From contig SFIQ01000006.1 of assembly GCA_004555265.1 (NCBI GenBank), positions 1-64,000 of the forward strand: a stretch of DNA of 64,000 bases, read 5' to 3'. The notes beneath the pieces are model-generated. The model searched no databases, had not been told where the DNA came from, and worked only from the letters and a program-made list of their open reading frames with translations. Each line of letters begins with the position of its first letter. The first letter of the stretch is position 1. This DNA is from Ruminococcus sp. (GTDB lineage: Bacteria; Bacillota; Clostridia; Oscillospirales; Acutalibacteraceae). Position numbers and translations under genes: made by a program. Shown here piece by piece: positions 7,802 through 16,973 of the stretch.

Positions 7802-9016
7802 ATGAAATATGTAGTGGTATTATGTGACGGTATGGCGGACTATCCCGTGCCCGCCTTGGGGGGCAAAACCCCGATGATGTGCGCTGACAAACCGCATATC
7901 GACGCACTCGCACAAAAAGGCGAGGTCGGGCTTGTACGCACGGTTGCCGCGGGGTTAAAGCCCGGCAGTGATGTTGCCAATATGAGCGTTTTGGGCTTCG
8001 ACCCGAAACAGTATTATACGGGGCGTTCGCCGTTGGAGGCGGCGAGCATCGGCGTGGATTTAAAAGATACCGATGTAACCTTGCGCACCAATCTTGTCAC
8101 CCTGTCCGATGAACCGAATTACGAAGACAAAACCATGGTGGACTACTGCGCGGGCGATATTTCCACTGCCGAAGCGGCAGAAATTATGCAAGATGTCGAA
8201 GCACACTTCGGCAACGAAATGTTCAAGTTTTATGCGGGCGTCAGTTACCGCCACTGCTTGGTTTGGTCGAACGGTACAACCGACCTCGGCAATATGACAC
8301 CGCCGCACGATATTTCGGGGCGCGTGGTCGGCGAATATCTCTCCAAATCCGAAAACGCCAAGCCGTTAATTCAAATGATGAAAGACAGTTACGCGTTTTT
8401 GTCCGAACACCCCGTCAACAAAAAGCGTGTTGCCGAGGGCAAACGCCCCGCAAACTCCATTTGGATGTGGGGCGAGGGCAAAAAGCCGATGTTGCCCGCA
8501 TTTTCCGATGTATACGGCAAAAAAGGCGCAATCGTTTCGGCGGTTGACCTGTTAAAGGGCATTGCTAAATGTGCCAAAATGGAAGCACCCGAGGTCGAGG
8601 GCGCGACAGGCTACATTGATACGAATTTCGAGGGCAAAGCGCACGCCGCAGTGGACGCACTCAAAAACGGCTGTGACTTTGTGTATATCCATTTGGAAGC
8701 GCCCGACGAGTGCGGTCACAGAAACGAGCCCGAGAATAAGGTGAAAGCCATTGAAATGATTGACAGCCGCGTGTTGCCGATTGTGCTGGACGGCTTACAG
8801 GAAATCGGGGAGGACTACAAAATTATGGTCTTGCCCGACCACCCCACACCGATTGTCACGCAAACCCATGCTGCCGACCCCGTGCCGTATTTGATTTACC
8901 ACAAGGCGAACGAAAAACAGGGCGTGGACAGTATCAACGAAGAAACCGCAAAAAATACGGGCGTATTCATCGAAAACGGCCCCGATATTATGCGCAAATT
9001 TTTGGAGGAAGCATAA
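7802..9016 (+). CDS. ApgM-family phosphoglycerate mutase-like enzyme (possible homoserine kinase)
   Basis: The 404-aa protein belongs to the alkaline phosphatase superfamily branch called cofactor-independent phosphoglycerate mutase, archaeal type. D9-G-M marks the first metal site, the likely nucleophile Ser62 is in GSDVANMSVLGF, and the C-terminal metal ligands lie in HLEAPDECGHRNE and LPDHPTPI. Established knowledge: some bacterial members of this family have been proposed to be homoserine kinases because they sit beside threonine or methionine genes. Here the next gene, with no gap, is an O-acetylhomoserine sulfhydrylase, which makes a role with homoserine plausible. Phosphoglycerate mutase activity remains possible. 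The substrate cannot be decided from sequence. Confidence 0.85.
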   Translation: MKYVVVLCDGMADYPVPALGGKTPMMCADKPHIDALAQKGEVGLVRTVAAGLKPGSDVANMSVLGFDPKQYYTGRSPLEAASIGVDLKDTDVTLRTNLVTLSDEPNYEDKTMVDYCAGDISTAEAAEIMQDVEAHFGNEMFKFYAGVSYRHCLVWSNGTTDLGNMTPPHDISGRVVGEYLSKSENAKPLIQMMKDSYAFLSEHPVNKKRVAEGKRPANSIWMWGEGKKPMLPAFSDVYGKKGAIVSAVDLLKGIAKCAKMEAPEVEGATGYIDTNFEGKAHAAVDALKNGCDFVYIHLEAPDECGHRNEPENKVKAIEMIDSRVLPIVLDGLQEIGEDYKIMVLPDHPTPIVTQTHAADPVPYLIYHKANEKQGVDSINEETAKNTGVFIENGPDIMRKFLEEA

Positions 9017-10291
9017 ATGCAGGATTACGCGATTGAAACCAAGTGCGTGCAGTGCGGGTACAGCCCCAAAAACGGCGAGCCGCGCGTACTGCCGATTTAT
9101 CAAAGCACAACTTATAAATATGATACCAGCGAGGCTATGGCAAAACTGTTCGACTTGGAGCCCGGGTATATGTATACCCGCCTTGCCAACCCAACCAATG
9201 ATGCGGTTGCCGCAAAAATCACCGCGCTCGAAGGCGGCGTTGCGGGTGTGCTGACCTCTTCGGGGCAGTCGGCGAATTTCTTTGCGCTGATTAACATTCT
9301 CGGCGCGGGCGACCATTTGGTTTCTGCCGCAACCATTTACGGCGGCACATTCAATCTGTTCAATGTGACCATGCGTAAAATCGGCGTTGAGGTCACCTTT
9401 GTAGACCCGAACGCGAGCGAGGAAGAATTGTCGGCGGCATTCCGCCCCAACACAAAGGCGATGTTCGGCGAAACGATTGCCAATCCGTCTTTGGATATTC
9501 TCGACATTGAAAAGTTTGCCCGCGTGGCACACGCGCACGGCGTGCCGCTGGTTGTAGACAACACCTTCCCCACGCCGATTAACTGCCGCCCGTTCGAGTT
9601 CGGCGCGGATATTGTCACCCACTCCACCACCAAATATATGGAGGGGCACGCCACCACCATCGGCGGTGCGGTCATTGACAGCGGCAATTTCGATTGGGAA
9701 CAAAACGACAAATTCCCGGGGCTTACCACACCTGACGAAAGCTACCACGGCGCGGTGTATACCCGTGATTTCGGCAAAGCGGGGTACATCACCAAAATCG
9801 TCGCCCAGCTTTTGCGCGATTACGGTTCTACGCCCTCTCCGCAAAACAGTTTTTATCTGAATTTGGGGTTGGAAACACTCGCTCTGCGCGTCGAGCGCCA
9901 CTGCGAAAATGCGCAAACGGTTGCCGAATACCTCGCAAAGAACGATAAAATTTCGTGGGTGAATTACCCGGGGCTTCCCGACAACAAATACCATGCGCTT
10001 GCACAAAAGTATATGCCGAAAGGCACTTGCGGCGTGATTTCGTTCGGCGTGAAAGGCGGCAGAGAAGCGGCAGAGAAATTTATGAATTCCTTAAAGCTCG
10101 CCGCGATTGTCACACACGTTGCCGACGCGCGCACCTGTGTACTGCACCCCGCGTCGTCCACACATCGCCAGCTTTCCGACAAGGAATTGGTGGAATGCGG
10201 TGTGACGCCCGATTTAATCCGTCTGTCGGTCGGCATTGAAAATGTCAACGATATTTTGGCGGATATTGAACAGGCGTTGCAGACGCTGTAA
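9017..10291 (+). CDS. metY: O-acetylhomoserine aminocarboxypropyltransferase
   Basis: PLP enzyme that makes homocysteine from O-acetylhomoserine and sulfide (direct sulfhydrylation). The 424-aa length is that of MetY rather than MetB/MetC (about 380). The PLP lysine is K206 in HSTTKYMEGHA, with the phosphate-binding SSGQSANF segment near residue 80 and SVGIENVNDI at the end. The start directly abuts the upstream stop, with GGAGG inside the upstream gene. Operon with apgM-like, DUF975, cysS and cysE; sulfide handling links it to the cysteine T-box. Confidence 0.95.
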   Translation: MQDYAIETKCVQCGYSPKNGEPRVLPIYQSTTYKYDTSEAMAKLFDLEPGYMYTRLANPTNDAVAAKITALEGGVAGVLTSSGQSANFFALINILGAGDHLVSAATIYGGTFNLFNVTMRKIGVEVTFVDPNASEEELSAAFRPNTKAMFGETIANPSLDILDIEKFARVAHAHGVPLVVDNTFPTPINCRPFEFGADIVTHSTTKYMEGHATTIGGAVIDSGNFDWEQNDKFPGLTTPDESYHGAVYTRDFGKAGYITKIVAQLLRDYGSTPSPQNSFYLNLGLETLALRVERHCENAQTVAEYLAKNDKISWVNYPGLPDNKYHALAQKYMPKGTCGVISFGVKGGREAAEKFMNSLKLAAIVTHVADARTCVLHPASSTHRQLSDKELVECGVTPDLIRLSVGIENVNDILADIEQALQTL

Positions 10292-10312
10292 CGCCGAAAA
10301 AGAGGGAGCAAC

Positions 10313-10452
10313 ATGCGCAAAACCAAGAAAAATATCGTAAAAGCCTTGGTGACCGTTGCTATGCCGACAGCGATTTGAACGGCGGCACACTGCGCACCGT
10401 GACTGAAAACGGTGTGTTGACCGAACATCAATATGTAAAAATCGAACAATAA
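10313..10452 (+). pseudogene. Possible frameshifted small-gene remnant
   Basis: Behind metY, GAGGGAG and ATG 10313 open a 21-codon frame that stops at TGA. A second frame (+1) runs through the same stretch and on to TAA at 10452, reading for example SLGDRCYADSDLNGG and ending in QYVKIEQ, which looks like ordinary protein. This pattern suggests a short gene broken by an indel or truncation. No family recognised. A chance pattern cannot be excluded. Confidence 0.3.
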
Positions 10453-10462
10453 AGCAACAACG

Positions 10463-10491
10463 AAAGGCGAGGATATGTTCCCCGCCTTTTT
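10463..10491 (+). terminator. Terminator ending the cysE-metY transcript
   Basis: Stem AAAGGCG/CGCCTTT (10463-10469 with 10483-10489), a short loop, and a T run. Confidence 0.7.
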
Positions 10492-10524
10492 CGTGCTTTT
10501 TTCTTTCTTTTTCACAAATAAACC

Positions 10525-10553
10525 TTGCAAAATCTCGTATATGCGCATAAAAT
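10525..10553 (+). promoter_or_regulatory. ilvD promoter
   Basis: TTGCAA at 10525-10530, 17-base spacer, TAAAAT at 10548-10553. The predicted leader is only about 35 bases, too short for a T-box or other large riboswitch. Confidence 0.65.
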
Positions 10554-10593
10554 AATAGGTAATTCGTTTTTATCACTTCCGGGAGGCAAAAAT

Positions 10594-12261
10594 ATGAAAT
10601 TACGCAGTGACAACATTTTGAACGGTGTGGAACGCGCACCGAACCGCAGTCTGTTTTACGCAATGGGCTATACAAAAGAAGAATTGGAACGGCCGTTAAT
10701 CGGCATTGTTTCCGCGCACAGCGAAATTGTGCCCGGACATTTTCATTTGGATAAACTCACCGAAGCGGTCAAAGCGGGCGTGCGTATGGCGGGCGGCACA
10801 CCGATTATGGTGCCGTCTATCGGCGTTTGTGACGGCATTGCCATGGGGCATATCGGTATGAAATACTCCCTGCCCTCGCGCGAACTGATTGCCGACAGCG
10901 TCGAGACGATGGCAATGGCGCACGGCTTTGACGGGCTGGTGCTCGTGCCGAACTGCGACAAAATCGTGCCCGGTATGCTGTTGGGCGCGCTTCGCATCAA
11001 TATTCCGACCGTGGTTTGCTCGGGCGGCCCGATGATGTCGGGGCTTGTGGACGGCGTGGAAACCTCGCTTTCCAAAATGTTTGAAGCCGTCGGCGCGCGC
11101 AAAGCAAATATGATTGATGACGCGAAACTTTGCGATTTTGAAAATAACACCTGCCCGGGGTGCGGTTCGTGCTCGGGGATGTATACCGCAAACAGTATGA
11201 ACTGCCTTTGCGAGTCCTTGGGGATTGCACTCCCCGGCAACGGCACCATTCCCGCCGTGCACGCGGGCAGAACGCAACTTGCCAAACACGCCGGTATGGC
11301 GATTATGCATTTGGTGGAAAACGACATCAAAGCGCGCGATATTATCAATGAAAAATCCCTGCGCAACGCCTTGGCGTGTGATATGGCGCTCGGCTGTTCG
11401 TCAAATTCCGTGTTGCACCTGCTGGCTATTGCAAAAGAGGCGGGTTGCCCGATGGATTTAAAGACCTTTAACGAAATGAGTGCGAAAGTGCCGAACCTTT
11501 GCCACTTAGCCCCCGCAGGTCCCACCCATATGCATGACCTCAACAACGCGGGCGGCGTACCTGCCGTACAGGCGGAACTTGCGAAAAAGGGGCTGCTCGA
11601 TTTGTCGCTTTTGACCGTCACGGGCAAAACCGTCGGCGAAAATATCGAGGGCGCGTACATTAAAAATACCGATGCCATTCGCCCGATTGACAATCCGTAC
11701 AGCGAAACGGGCGGTATTGCGATTTTGTGGGGCAATATTGCCAAAGACGGCTGTGTTGTGAAACGCAGTGCTGTCGCGCCCGAAATGTTGGTGCATTCAG
11801 GCCCTGCGCGGGTGTTTGACAGCGAGGACGAAGCGATTGCCGCCATTTATGCGGGCAAAATCAAGGACGGCGATGTCGTCGTGATTCGTTACGAAGGTCC
11901 TGTCGGCGGCCCCGGTATGCGCGAAATGCTCAACCCGACCTCGGCTTTGGCGGGTATGAAACTCGACAAAACCGTGGCGCTCATTACCGACGGGCGCTTT
12001 TCGGGTGCGTCACGCGGCGCGTCTATCGGCCATGTTGCGCCCGAAGCAGCTTGCGGCGGTGCAATCGGCTTGGTTGAAGAGGGCGACATCATCGACATTG
12101 ACATTCCAAACGCTTCCGTCAATGTCCGCGTTTCCGACGAAGAATTGGCAAAGCGCAAAGCCGCTTATATTCCGCACGAGCCGAAAATCAAAAGCGGTTG
12201 GCTTGCACGCTACACCGCCATGGTATCCTCTGCCAAAGACGGCGCAGTTATGAAAATCTGA
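10594..12261 (+). CDS. ilvD: Dihydroxy-acid dehydratase
   Basis: Fe-S enzyme dehydrating dihydroxy-acids to the 2-keto acids of valine, isoleucine and leucine synthesis. Read from ATG 10594 (555 aa), it has C121 in PNCDKIVPG and the cysteine cluster C187, C190, C193 in CPGCGSCSGMY, the expected cluster ligands, and the C-terminal TDGRFSGASRG loop with the catalytic serine. GGGAGG lies seven bases before the start; 23 extra upstream in-frame codons are not used. The gene stands alone with its own promoter and terminator; no other ilv gene is nearby. Confidence 0.97.
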   Translation: MKLRSDNILNGVERAPNRSLFYAMGYTKEELERPLIGIVSAHSEIVPGHFHLDKLTEAVKAGVRMAGGTPIMVPSIGVCDGIAMGHIGMKYSLPSRELIADSVETMAMAHGFDGLVLVPNCDKIVPGMLLGALRINIPTVVCSGGPMMSGLVDGVETSLSKMFEAVGARKANMIDDAKLCDFENNTCPGCGSCSGMYTANSMNCLCESLGIALPGNGTIPAVHAGRTQLAKHAGMAIMHLVENDIKARDIINEKSLRNALACDMALGCSSNSVLHLLAIAKEAGCPMDLKTFNEMSAKVPNLCHLAPAGPTHMHDLNNAGGVPAVQAELAKKGLLDLSLLTVTGKTVGENIEGAYIKNTDAIRPIDNPYSETGGIAILWGNIAKDGCVVKRSAVAPEMLVHSGPARVFDSEDEAIAAIYAGKIKDGDVVVIRYEGPVGGPGMREMLNPTSALAGMKLDKTVALITDGRFSGASRGASIGHVAPEAACGGAIGLVEEGDIIDIDIPNASVNVRVSDEELAKRKAAYIPHEPKIKSGWLARYTAMVSSAKDGAVMKI

Positions 12262-12284
12262 TTTTTATATTTGATGCTATATGA

Positions 12285-12322
12285 AAAATGCCCTCTGCCG
12301 TTTGGCAGAGGGCTTGCTTTTG
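12285..12322. terminator. Bidirectional terminator between ilvD and lacZ
   Basis: A perfect ten-base stem GCCCTCTGCC/GGCAGAGGGC around GTTT, with A-rich DNA on the left and T-rich DNA on the right. It can end both convergent genes. Confidence 0.85.
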
Positions 12323-12334
12323 TGTATTTGCAAA

Positions 12335-15300
12335 TCAGCGAATGGGGGACATCGTAAAGGTGTAAGCGTATTCGCGGTTGCCGTGTAAAATGTACGGCTC
12401 ACGCACATGCGCGTCACCCGGCATATCGCCGCCGACGCCCAACTGCGCCAAATCGAAGTTGAAAGTGGTAATGTCGCGGTGCTTCAATTCGTGAATGTGC
12501 GTTGCCTTTTCGAGTTCATTCTGCGAATAATGCCACGCGGAGAATTGCAGCGGCGTGCCGACTTCGGCTTCAAAACGCACCCCTTTGCCGTCCTTATCGG
12601 TCAATTCCACAAACCGTACATCGGTGCGGTTGCCGTTTTCCTGCGGGCGCATATAGTGGTGCTCCAAATCCGTGACAGTCATTTCGTGCATGGCAATTCT
12701 TGCACCGGTTTTGCGGTCACAGTAGGTTTCCTGCGGCCCTCTGCCGTACCATTTCACATACTCCAAATCGCCCGCGAACGCCATTTGCGTGCCGAAGCGG
12801 GTGAGGGTATGCGTCGGCGTGCCTTTGTGGAAAATTGAAATCGCGCCGTCGGGGTACACGGTGAGCACGGACGAAACATTCTTCATACCGCTAACCGTCC
12901 ACTTGACTTCGATTTTTGCACTGCCGTCCGCTTGTACCGTCGCACTTTCAATACTGCCTTTTAAGCCGTTTGTTGCGCGTTGCCAAGCGTAATACGGGTG
13001 GAACGGAATCAAGAACGGCACAAAGTTGGTGTTCGACAGGTCGTTATCCGTTACGGCGCGGAAGTAGTTCGGGCGCACATTGTCTTTGAGCATTTCTTTG
13101 CCGTCATATTGGAGCGACACAATCTGCCCGCCCGCAATGCGTACCGAGAAGTTTTCGCCGTTCACCGCAACGGTGTTTGCACCGTTTGTCAAAGTGACGG
13201 GTGCGCCGTCGTGTAAGACGGGGGCGCTTGCCGCCTCCTGCAACACGAATTGGTCGAAGCCCTGTTCAAAGCCCTGTTCGCACCACGGTTTTTCGGTTTT
13301 GTTACGGAACGAAACGGTCAAAATACATTCTTTGCCCGCGGTGAATTTCTCTTTGGAATAGGGAACGGTGAAATCGCTTTCCGACAGCGGCGCGGCATTG
13401 ACATTTTCGCAAACGCCGCTTTCGATTTCTATGCCCTCGGCTTCCACTTTCCAGCAGAATTCAAAATCGGAAAGGTCGGTAAATAAATGCTTGTTTTTCA
13501 CGGTGAACAACTGCTGCTCACGGTCTTTTTCGGTGACTTTGATTTCACAGTAGACCTTTTTCACTTCGTAATAGGACGGGTGGGGTTTTCTGTCGGCGGC
13601 AATGATGCCGTTTGCGCAGAAATAGGTGTTACTGCCTGTCATTGCCGTGGTGTTCGGCAACTGTAACGGGCGGCGCGGCTCGGATTTTTCAAAGTCCGTA
13701 CCGTACAGCCAATGGTCGCCGTCGGGCGTTTTCAGGCGTAAGGATTGGTCAACAAAGTCCCAAATATAGCCGCCGCACATGTGGTCGTGCGCCTCAAAAT
13801 CGTCCATATATTCCTGGAAATTGCCGAGGCTGTTTTCCATTGCGTGCGCATATTCGCAAAGAATGACGGGCTTTGTGTACGCCTCTTTCGGAATGGGCTT
13901 GGAGTCTGCCGCCAACTGGTTTGCAATGTTGTCATACAGCGTGATGGTGATGGCTTCTTTGTTGCACAGCTTATCCATCGTGTCTTTTAAGGGGTACATT
14001 CTCGAAATGACATCGGATTTTGTCAAATCAAAGTCGCCCTCGTAATGGAACTGACGGGTTTTGTCCAGCGCCAGCGCGGCTTCTTTCATTTTGGTAAAGT
14101 TTGTGCCGTCGCCCGCCTCGTTGCCCAAAGACCACATAAATACGCACGCGTGGTTGCGGTCGCGCAAGACCATACGCTCCATTTTGTCCACAACCGCGTT
14201 CGTCCAAACGGGGTTACTGCCGGGTACGCCCTTGCGGCGCACGCCGTGGCTTTCCATATCGCATTCATCCATCACATAAAAGCCGTATTCGTCGCACAAA
14301 TCATAGAAGAACGGGTCGTCGGGATAGTGTGAGGTGCGAATGGAGTTGATGTTGGCGCGCTTCATCAAATCCAAATCTTGATAATAGCGCTCTTTCGGCA
14401 CTGCCCAGCCGCAGTCGGGGTCGAAATCGTGACGGTTTACGCCGCGCAGCAGCATCGGCTGCCCGTTAAAGAGAATGCGCTCGCCGATGATTTCCACCTT
14501 TTTAAAGCCGAAGCGGATTGCCTTGTAGGTTTTTATGCCGTCCGCTTCCAACGTGAGCAACAGGGTATACAAATTCGGGGTTTCCGCTGACCATTTCAGA
14601 GGGTCTTTCACCGTTTTGCGCAGATTGACCGTTGTACTGCCTGCCACGGCGTCCAATTCGAGCGTGCCGAGTTTTTGCTTTTTGCCGTCCGCCCCGATGA
14701 TTTCAGCGGTGACGGTTGCCGGTTTCGTTTCTTTCGTATAATTATTTACGGTAATTTCCACATTGGTGTCGCTGTCTTTGTATTCCGCGTCCAAATCGGT
14801 GGTTATAAAGAAGTCGCGCAGGCAAACCTTTTCTTCGCAGAACAAATACACCTCGCGGTAAATGCCGCACAGCCACCACATATCTTGGTCCTCAATATAA
14901 GTCGCGTCGCTGTAACGATAGACCTTGGCGCAAACCAGGTTCTCGCCGGGCTGTATGTATTTGGTCACATTGAATTCGTGGGGGGTCATAGAGCCTTGCG
15001 AATAGCCGACAAATTCGCCGTTGACATACACTTCCAATGCGGATTTCACCGCGCCGAAGTGCAAAAAGATTTCCTTACCCTCAAAATTTTCGGGCAGATT
15101 GAAATATCGGCGGTAGTGCCCGATTTCCTGCATATCGTGGTCAATCGAAGGGATTTTTCCTTTGCTTCTCGAAATGGCACGGGGGAAGGTGCTCGCGTAA
15201 TAATACGGCACACTGCCCGTTTTCTGCGTCTGCCAAACAGACGGCACCGGAATGGTGCGCCAATGCTCGTCATTAAAATCCGTTCTGTAAAAATCGGTCG

Positions 15301-15484
15301 GCTCGTTTCGAAGCCCTCGTTGCCAATGGAATTTCCAATCGCCGTTCAAGGTGATTTTGGTGTCGGGCGCTTCGCGGCGCACCGCCTTTTTCGCGTCCGA
15401 GAACGCAAAGGCAATGGTGTGCCCGTCCTCTTTATTGCGCTTGATAACGGCGGGATTTTCCCAATCGTGCAATGTTTCTCTCAT
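12335..15484 (-). CDS. lacZ: Beta-galactosidase, glycoside hydrolase family 2
   Basis: Hydrolyses lactose and related beta-galactosides. The 1049-aa protein matches LacZ length: N-terminal sugar-binding domain, Ig-like domains, central TIM barrel, and the C-terminal domain ending in galactosidase small-chain sequence (YVKWYGRGPQETYCDRK). The acid/base Glu456 is in SLGNEAGDG and the nucleophile Glu544 in ILCEYAHAM. ATG 15484 is preceded by GAGAGGG; 21 extra upstream codons run into the promoter and are rejected. No signal peptide, so it is cytoplasmic. No permease or repressor gene is adjacent, so it is regulated or supplied from elsewhere. Confidence 0.97.
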   Translation of the reverse strand: MRETLHDWENPAVIKRNKEDGHTIAFAFSDAKKAVRREAPDTKITLNGDWKFHWQRGLRNEPTDFYRTDFNDEHWRTIPVPSVWQTQKTGSVPYYYASTFPRAISRSKGKIPSIDHDMQEIGHYRRYFNLPENFEGKEIFLHFGAVKSALEVYVNGEFVGYSQGSMTPHEFNVTKYIQPGENLVCAKVYRYSDATYIEDQDMWWLCGIYREVYLFCEEKVCLRDFFITTDLDAEYKDSDTNVEITVNNYTKETKPATVTAEIIGADGKKQKLGTLELDAVAGSTTVNLRKTVKDPLKWSAETPNLYTLLLTLEADGIKTYKAIRFGFKKVEIIGERILFNGQPMLLRGVNRHDFDPDCGWAVPKERYYQDLDLMKRANINSIRTSHYPDDPFFYDLCDEYGFYVMDECDMESHGVRRKGVPGSNPVWTNAVVDKMERMVLRDRNHACVFMWSLGNEAGDGTNFTKMKEAALALDKTRQFHYEGDFDLTKSDVISRMYPLKDTMDKLCNKEAITITLYDNIANQLAADSKPIPKEAYTKPVILCEYAHAMENSLGNFQEYMDDFEAHDHMCGGYIWDFVDQSLRLKTPDGDHWLYGTDFEKSEPRRPLQLPNTTAMTGSNTYFCANGIIAADRKPHPSYYEVKKVYCEIKVTEKDREQQLFTVKNKHLFTDLSDFEFCWKVEAEGIEIESGVCENVNAAPLSESDFTVPYSKEKFTAGKECILTVSFRNKTEKPWCEQGFEQGFDQFVLQEAASAPVLHDGAPVTLTNGANTVAVNGENFSVRIAGGQIVSLQYDGKEMLKDNVRPNYFRAVTDNDLSNTNFVPFLIPFHPYYAWQRATNGLKGSIESATVQADGSAKIEVKWTVSGMKNVSSVLTVYPDGAISIFHKGTPTHTLTRFGTQMAFAGDLEYVKWYGRGPQETYCDRKTGARIAMHEMTVTDLEHHYMRPQENGNRTDVRFVELTDKDGKGVRFEAEVGTPLQFSAWHYSQNELEKATHIHELKHRDITTFNFDLAQLGVGGDMPGDAHVREPYILHGNREYAYTFTMSPIR

Positions 15485-15525
15485 AGTTTTCCCTCTCTGT
15501 TTTTGCCGTGCGGCATAGTAAATAT

Positions 15526-15554
15526 ATAGTATACCATTATATACCAAAAGTCAA
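15526..15554 (-). promoter_or_regulatory. lacZ promoter
   Basis: TTGACT at 15554-15549 (minus strand), then either an extended -10 TGGTATACT at 15-base spacing or TACTAT at 17. The -35 abuts the DUF815 stop codon. A 16-base stretch here (15523-15538) recurs exactly at the ABC exporter promoter (34378-34393). Confidence 0.65.
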
Positions 15555-16699
15555 TTATACTTCGTGGTTTGCCGTGTACGCGAGATATTCAATAAACTGT
15601 TTTGCCGTGCGGGGGCTTCTGCCGCCGCTTCTGAGCGCGTGCGCCTCCGCTTTTAGGAACAACTCGTCCTCGGGCATTTCAATATGATACTGTTTTGCCA
15701 AATCGCGCACGATGCTCTCGTACAGTTTTTTATCGGGCTTTGAAAAGGTAACCTTTAACCCAAAGCGCGCCGAAAGGCTGGTCAATTCCTGAATGGTGTC
15801 CTGCATATGCAGGTCGTCGCCCTCGCGGTCGGACAGCCGTTCTTTCACCAAATGGCGGCGGTTGGAGGTCGCGTATATCGCAATGTTACGGCTTCTGCCC
15901 GATACACTGCCCTCCAAAATCGCTTTGAGCGCGCCGAAATCGCTGTCATCGGCGGCAAAACTTAAATCGTCGATAAAAATAATAAATTTTAAAGGATTTT
16001 TGGCAAGAGAATCCAAAATATCGGGCAAATAAAACAGTTCGTTTTTCTTGACCTCGATAAGCCGCAATCCCTCGTCTTTGTATTCGTTGACAATCGCCTT
16101 CACGGTACTGCTTTTGCCCGCGCCCGCGTCACCGTACAGCAAAACATTGTTGCAAGGGCACCCTTGGAGCAACGCTTTTGTGTTGGCAATAATGCGGCTT
16201 CGTTCGAGTTCATAACCCGAAAAATCCGCAAGGCGTTGGGGGTCGGGATGGCGAACGGGCGTTATTTTCCCGTCTTTTAAACTGAACATATGGTATTTTG
16301 CAAACATACCGTAGCCGATTTTCGCAATGTTTTCGATGCGCTGTGTGTAAACGGCACGCAAGTTTGAAACGCCTCGGCGGTCAAATCGCAAAAGTCTTGC
16401 AAAACGGCAAGCTCGGTTTGCAGTGTGCGCTCGTAATTCTCCGTAAGCCGTCCTTCGGCGGCGCGGTGTATGTAGGCGTTTTCGTCCTCAAATACCAAAT
16501 CGGCGATATAGTCGCTTAAATTATCGCCCGTTTTATAGAGCGCCGCAATAAATTCGCCGGCGCGGGCGGCGGCGTCTTCCGCGCCGACCTCCGCCTGCCG
16601 TCTGACGCGCAAAAAAGCAGAAACCGCGCCGTCTTGTAACAGGGCGCGGAACAGTACGAGCGTACAGAGTCGGTTTTGCAGCATGGATACATCTTGCAT
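15555..16699 (-). pseudogene. DUF815 P-loop ATPase gene, frameshifted
   Basis: Two overlapping frames together make one DUF815 protein, a family of AAA-like ATP-binding proteins of unknown role. The first part (start ATG 16699, GGAG nine bases upstream) carries the helical N-domain to DLTAEAFQTCVPFT. The rest resumes in another frame at TQRIENIAKIGYGMF and contains Walker A GDAGAGKSS, Walker B FIIFIDDLSF and a sensor-like YATSNRRHLV. The switch falls in ACACAC at about 16343-16348, where two extra bases relative to an ACAC version explain the shift exactly. It may be a true mutation, a slippage-prone switch or a sequencing error. The downstream frame alone lacks the N-domain. Confidence 0.85.
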
Positions 16700-16772
16700 G
16701 GGGAACATCTCCGAAAAAAAGAATAGCACTTCGCAATGCGTCGGAAAAACACAGCAATTTATAAAAAAACGC

Positions 16773-16973
16773 TTGACATATAGACTTGACAGGTGTAGAA
16801 TATTAAACTGCTATTAAAGTGGTAAGGTGTGCTCTTGCGCATTTTAAAGCATAGGTAGTTTACCATAAAAAATGCCGAAAAGCAACCCTTACGCCTATGA
16901 TTTCTTGTAGGAATCTCCAAGTCCCGTTTCGGGGCTTTGTTGAACAAATATAGAACGGAGAGTGATAAGCCCT
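16773..16973 (+). promoter_or_regulatory. rpoB promoter and leader
   Basis: TTGACA at 16773-16778, 17-base spacer, TAGAAT at 16796-16801: a near-consensus strong promoter. A leader of about 165 bases follows. It contains a hairpin AAGTCCCG/CGGGGCTT near 16919-16938 with a following T-rich stretch, which could attenuate transcription. No coding sequence seen in the leader. Confidence 0.75.

Noticed and set aside
10554..10593. T-box or leader attenuator before ilvD
   Set aside because: The predicted leader is about 35 bases and contains no T-box core.
12335..15484. lac operon with the O-acetyltransferase at 62895
   Set aside because: They are 47 kb apart, with no permease or repressor near either gene.
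16773..16817. Second promoter using TTGACA at 16786-16791
   Set aside because: The nearest -10-like sequence is 20 bases away, whereas the first TTGACA has a TAGAAT at 17.
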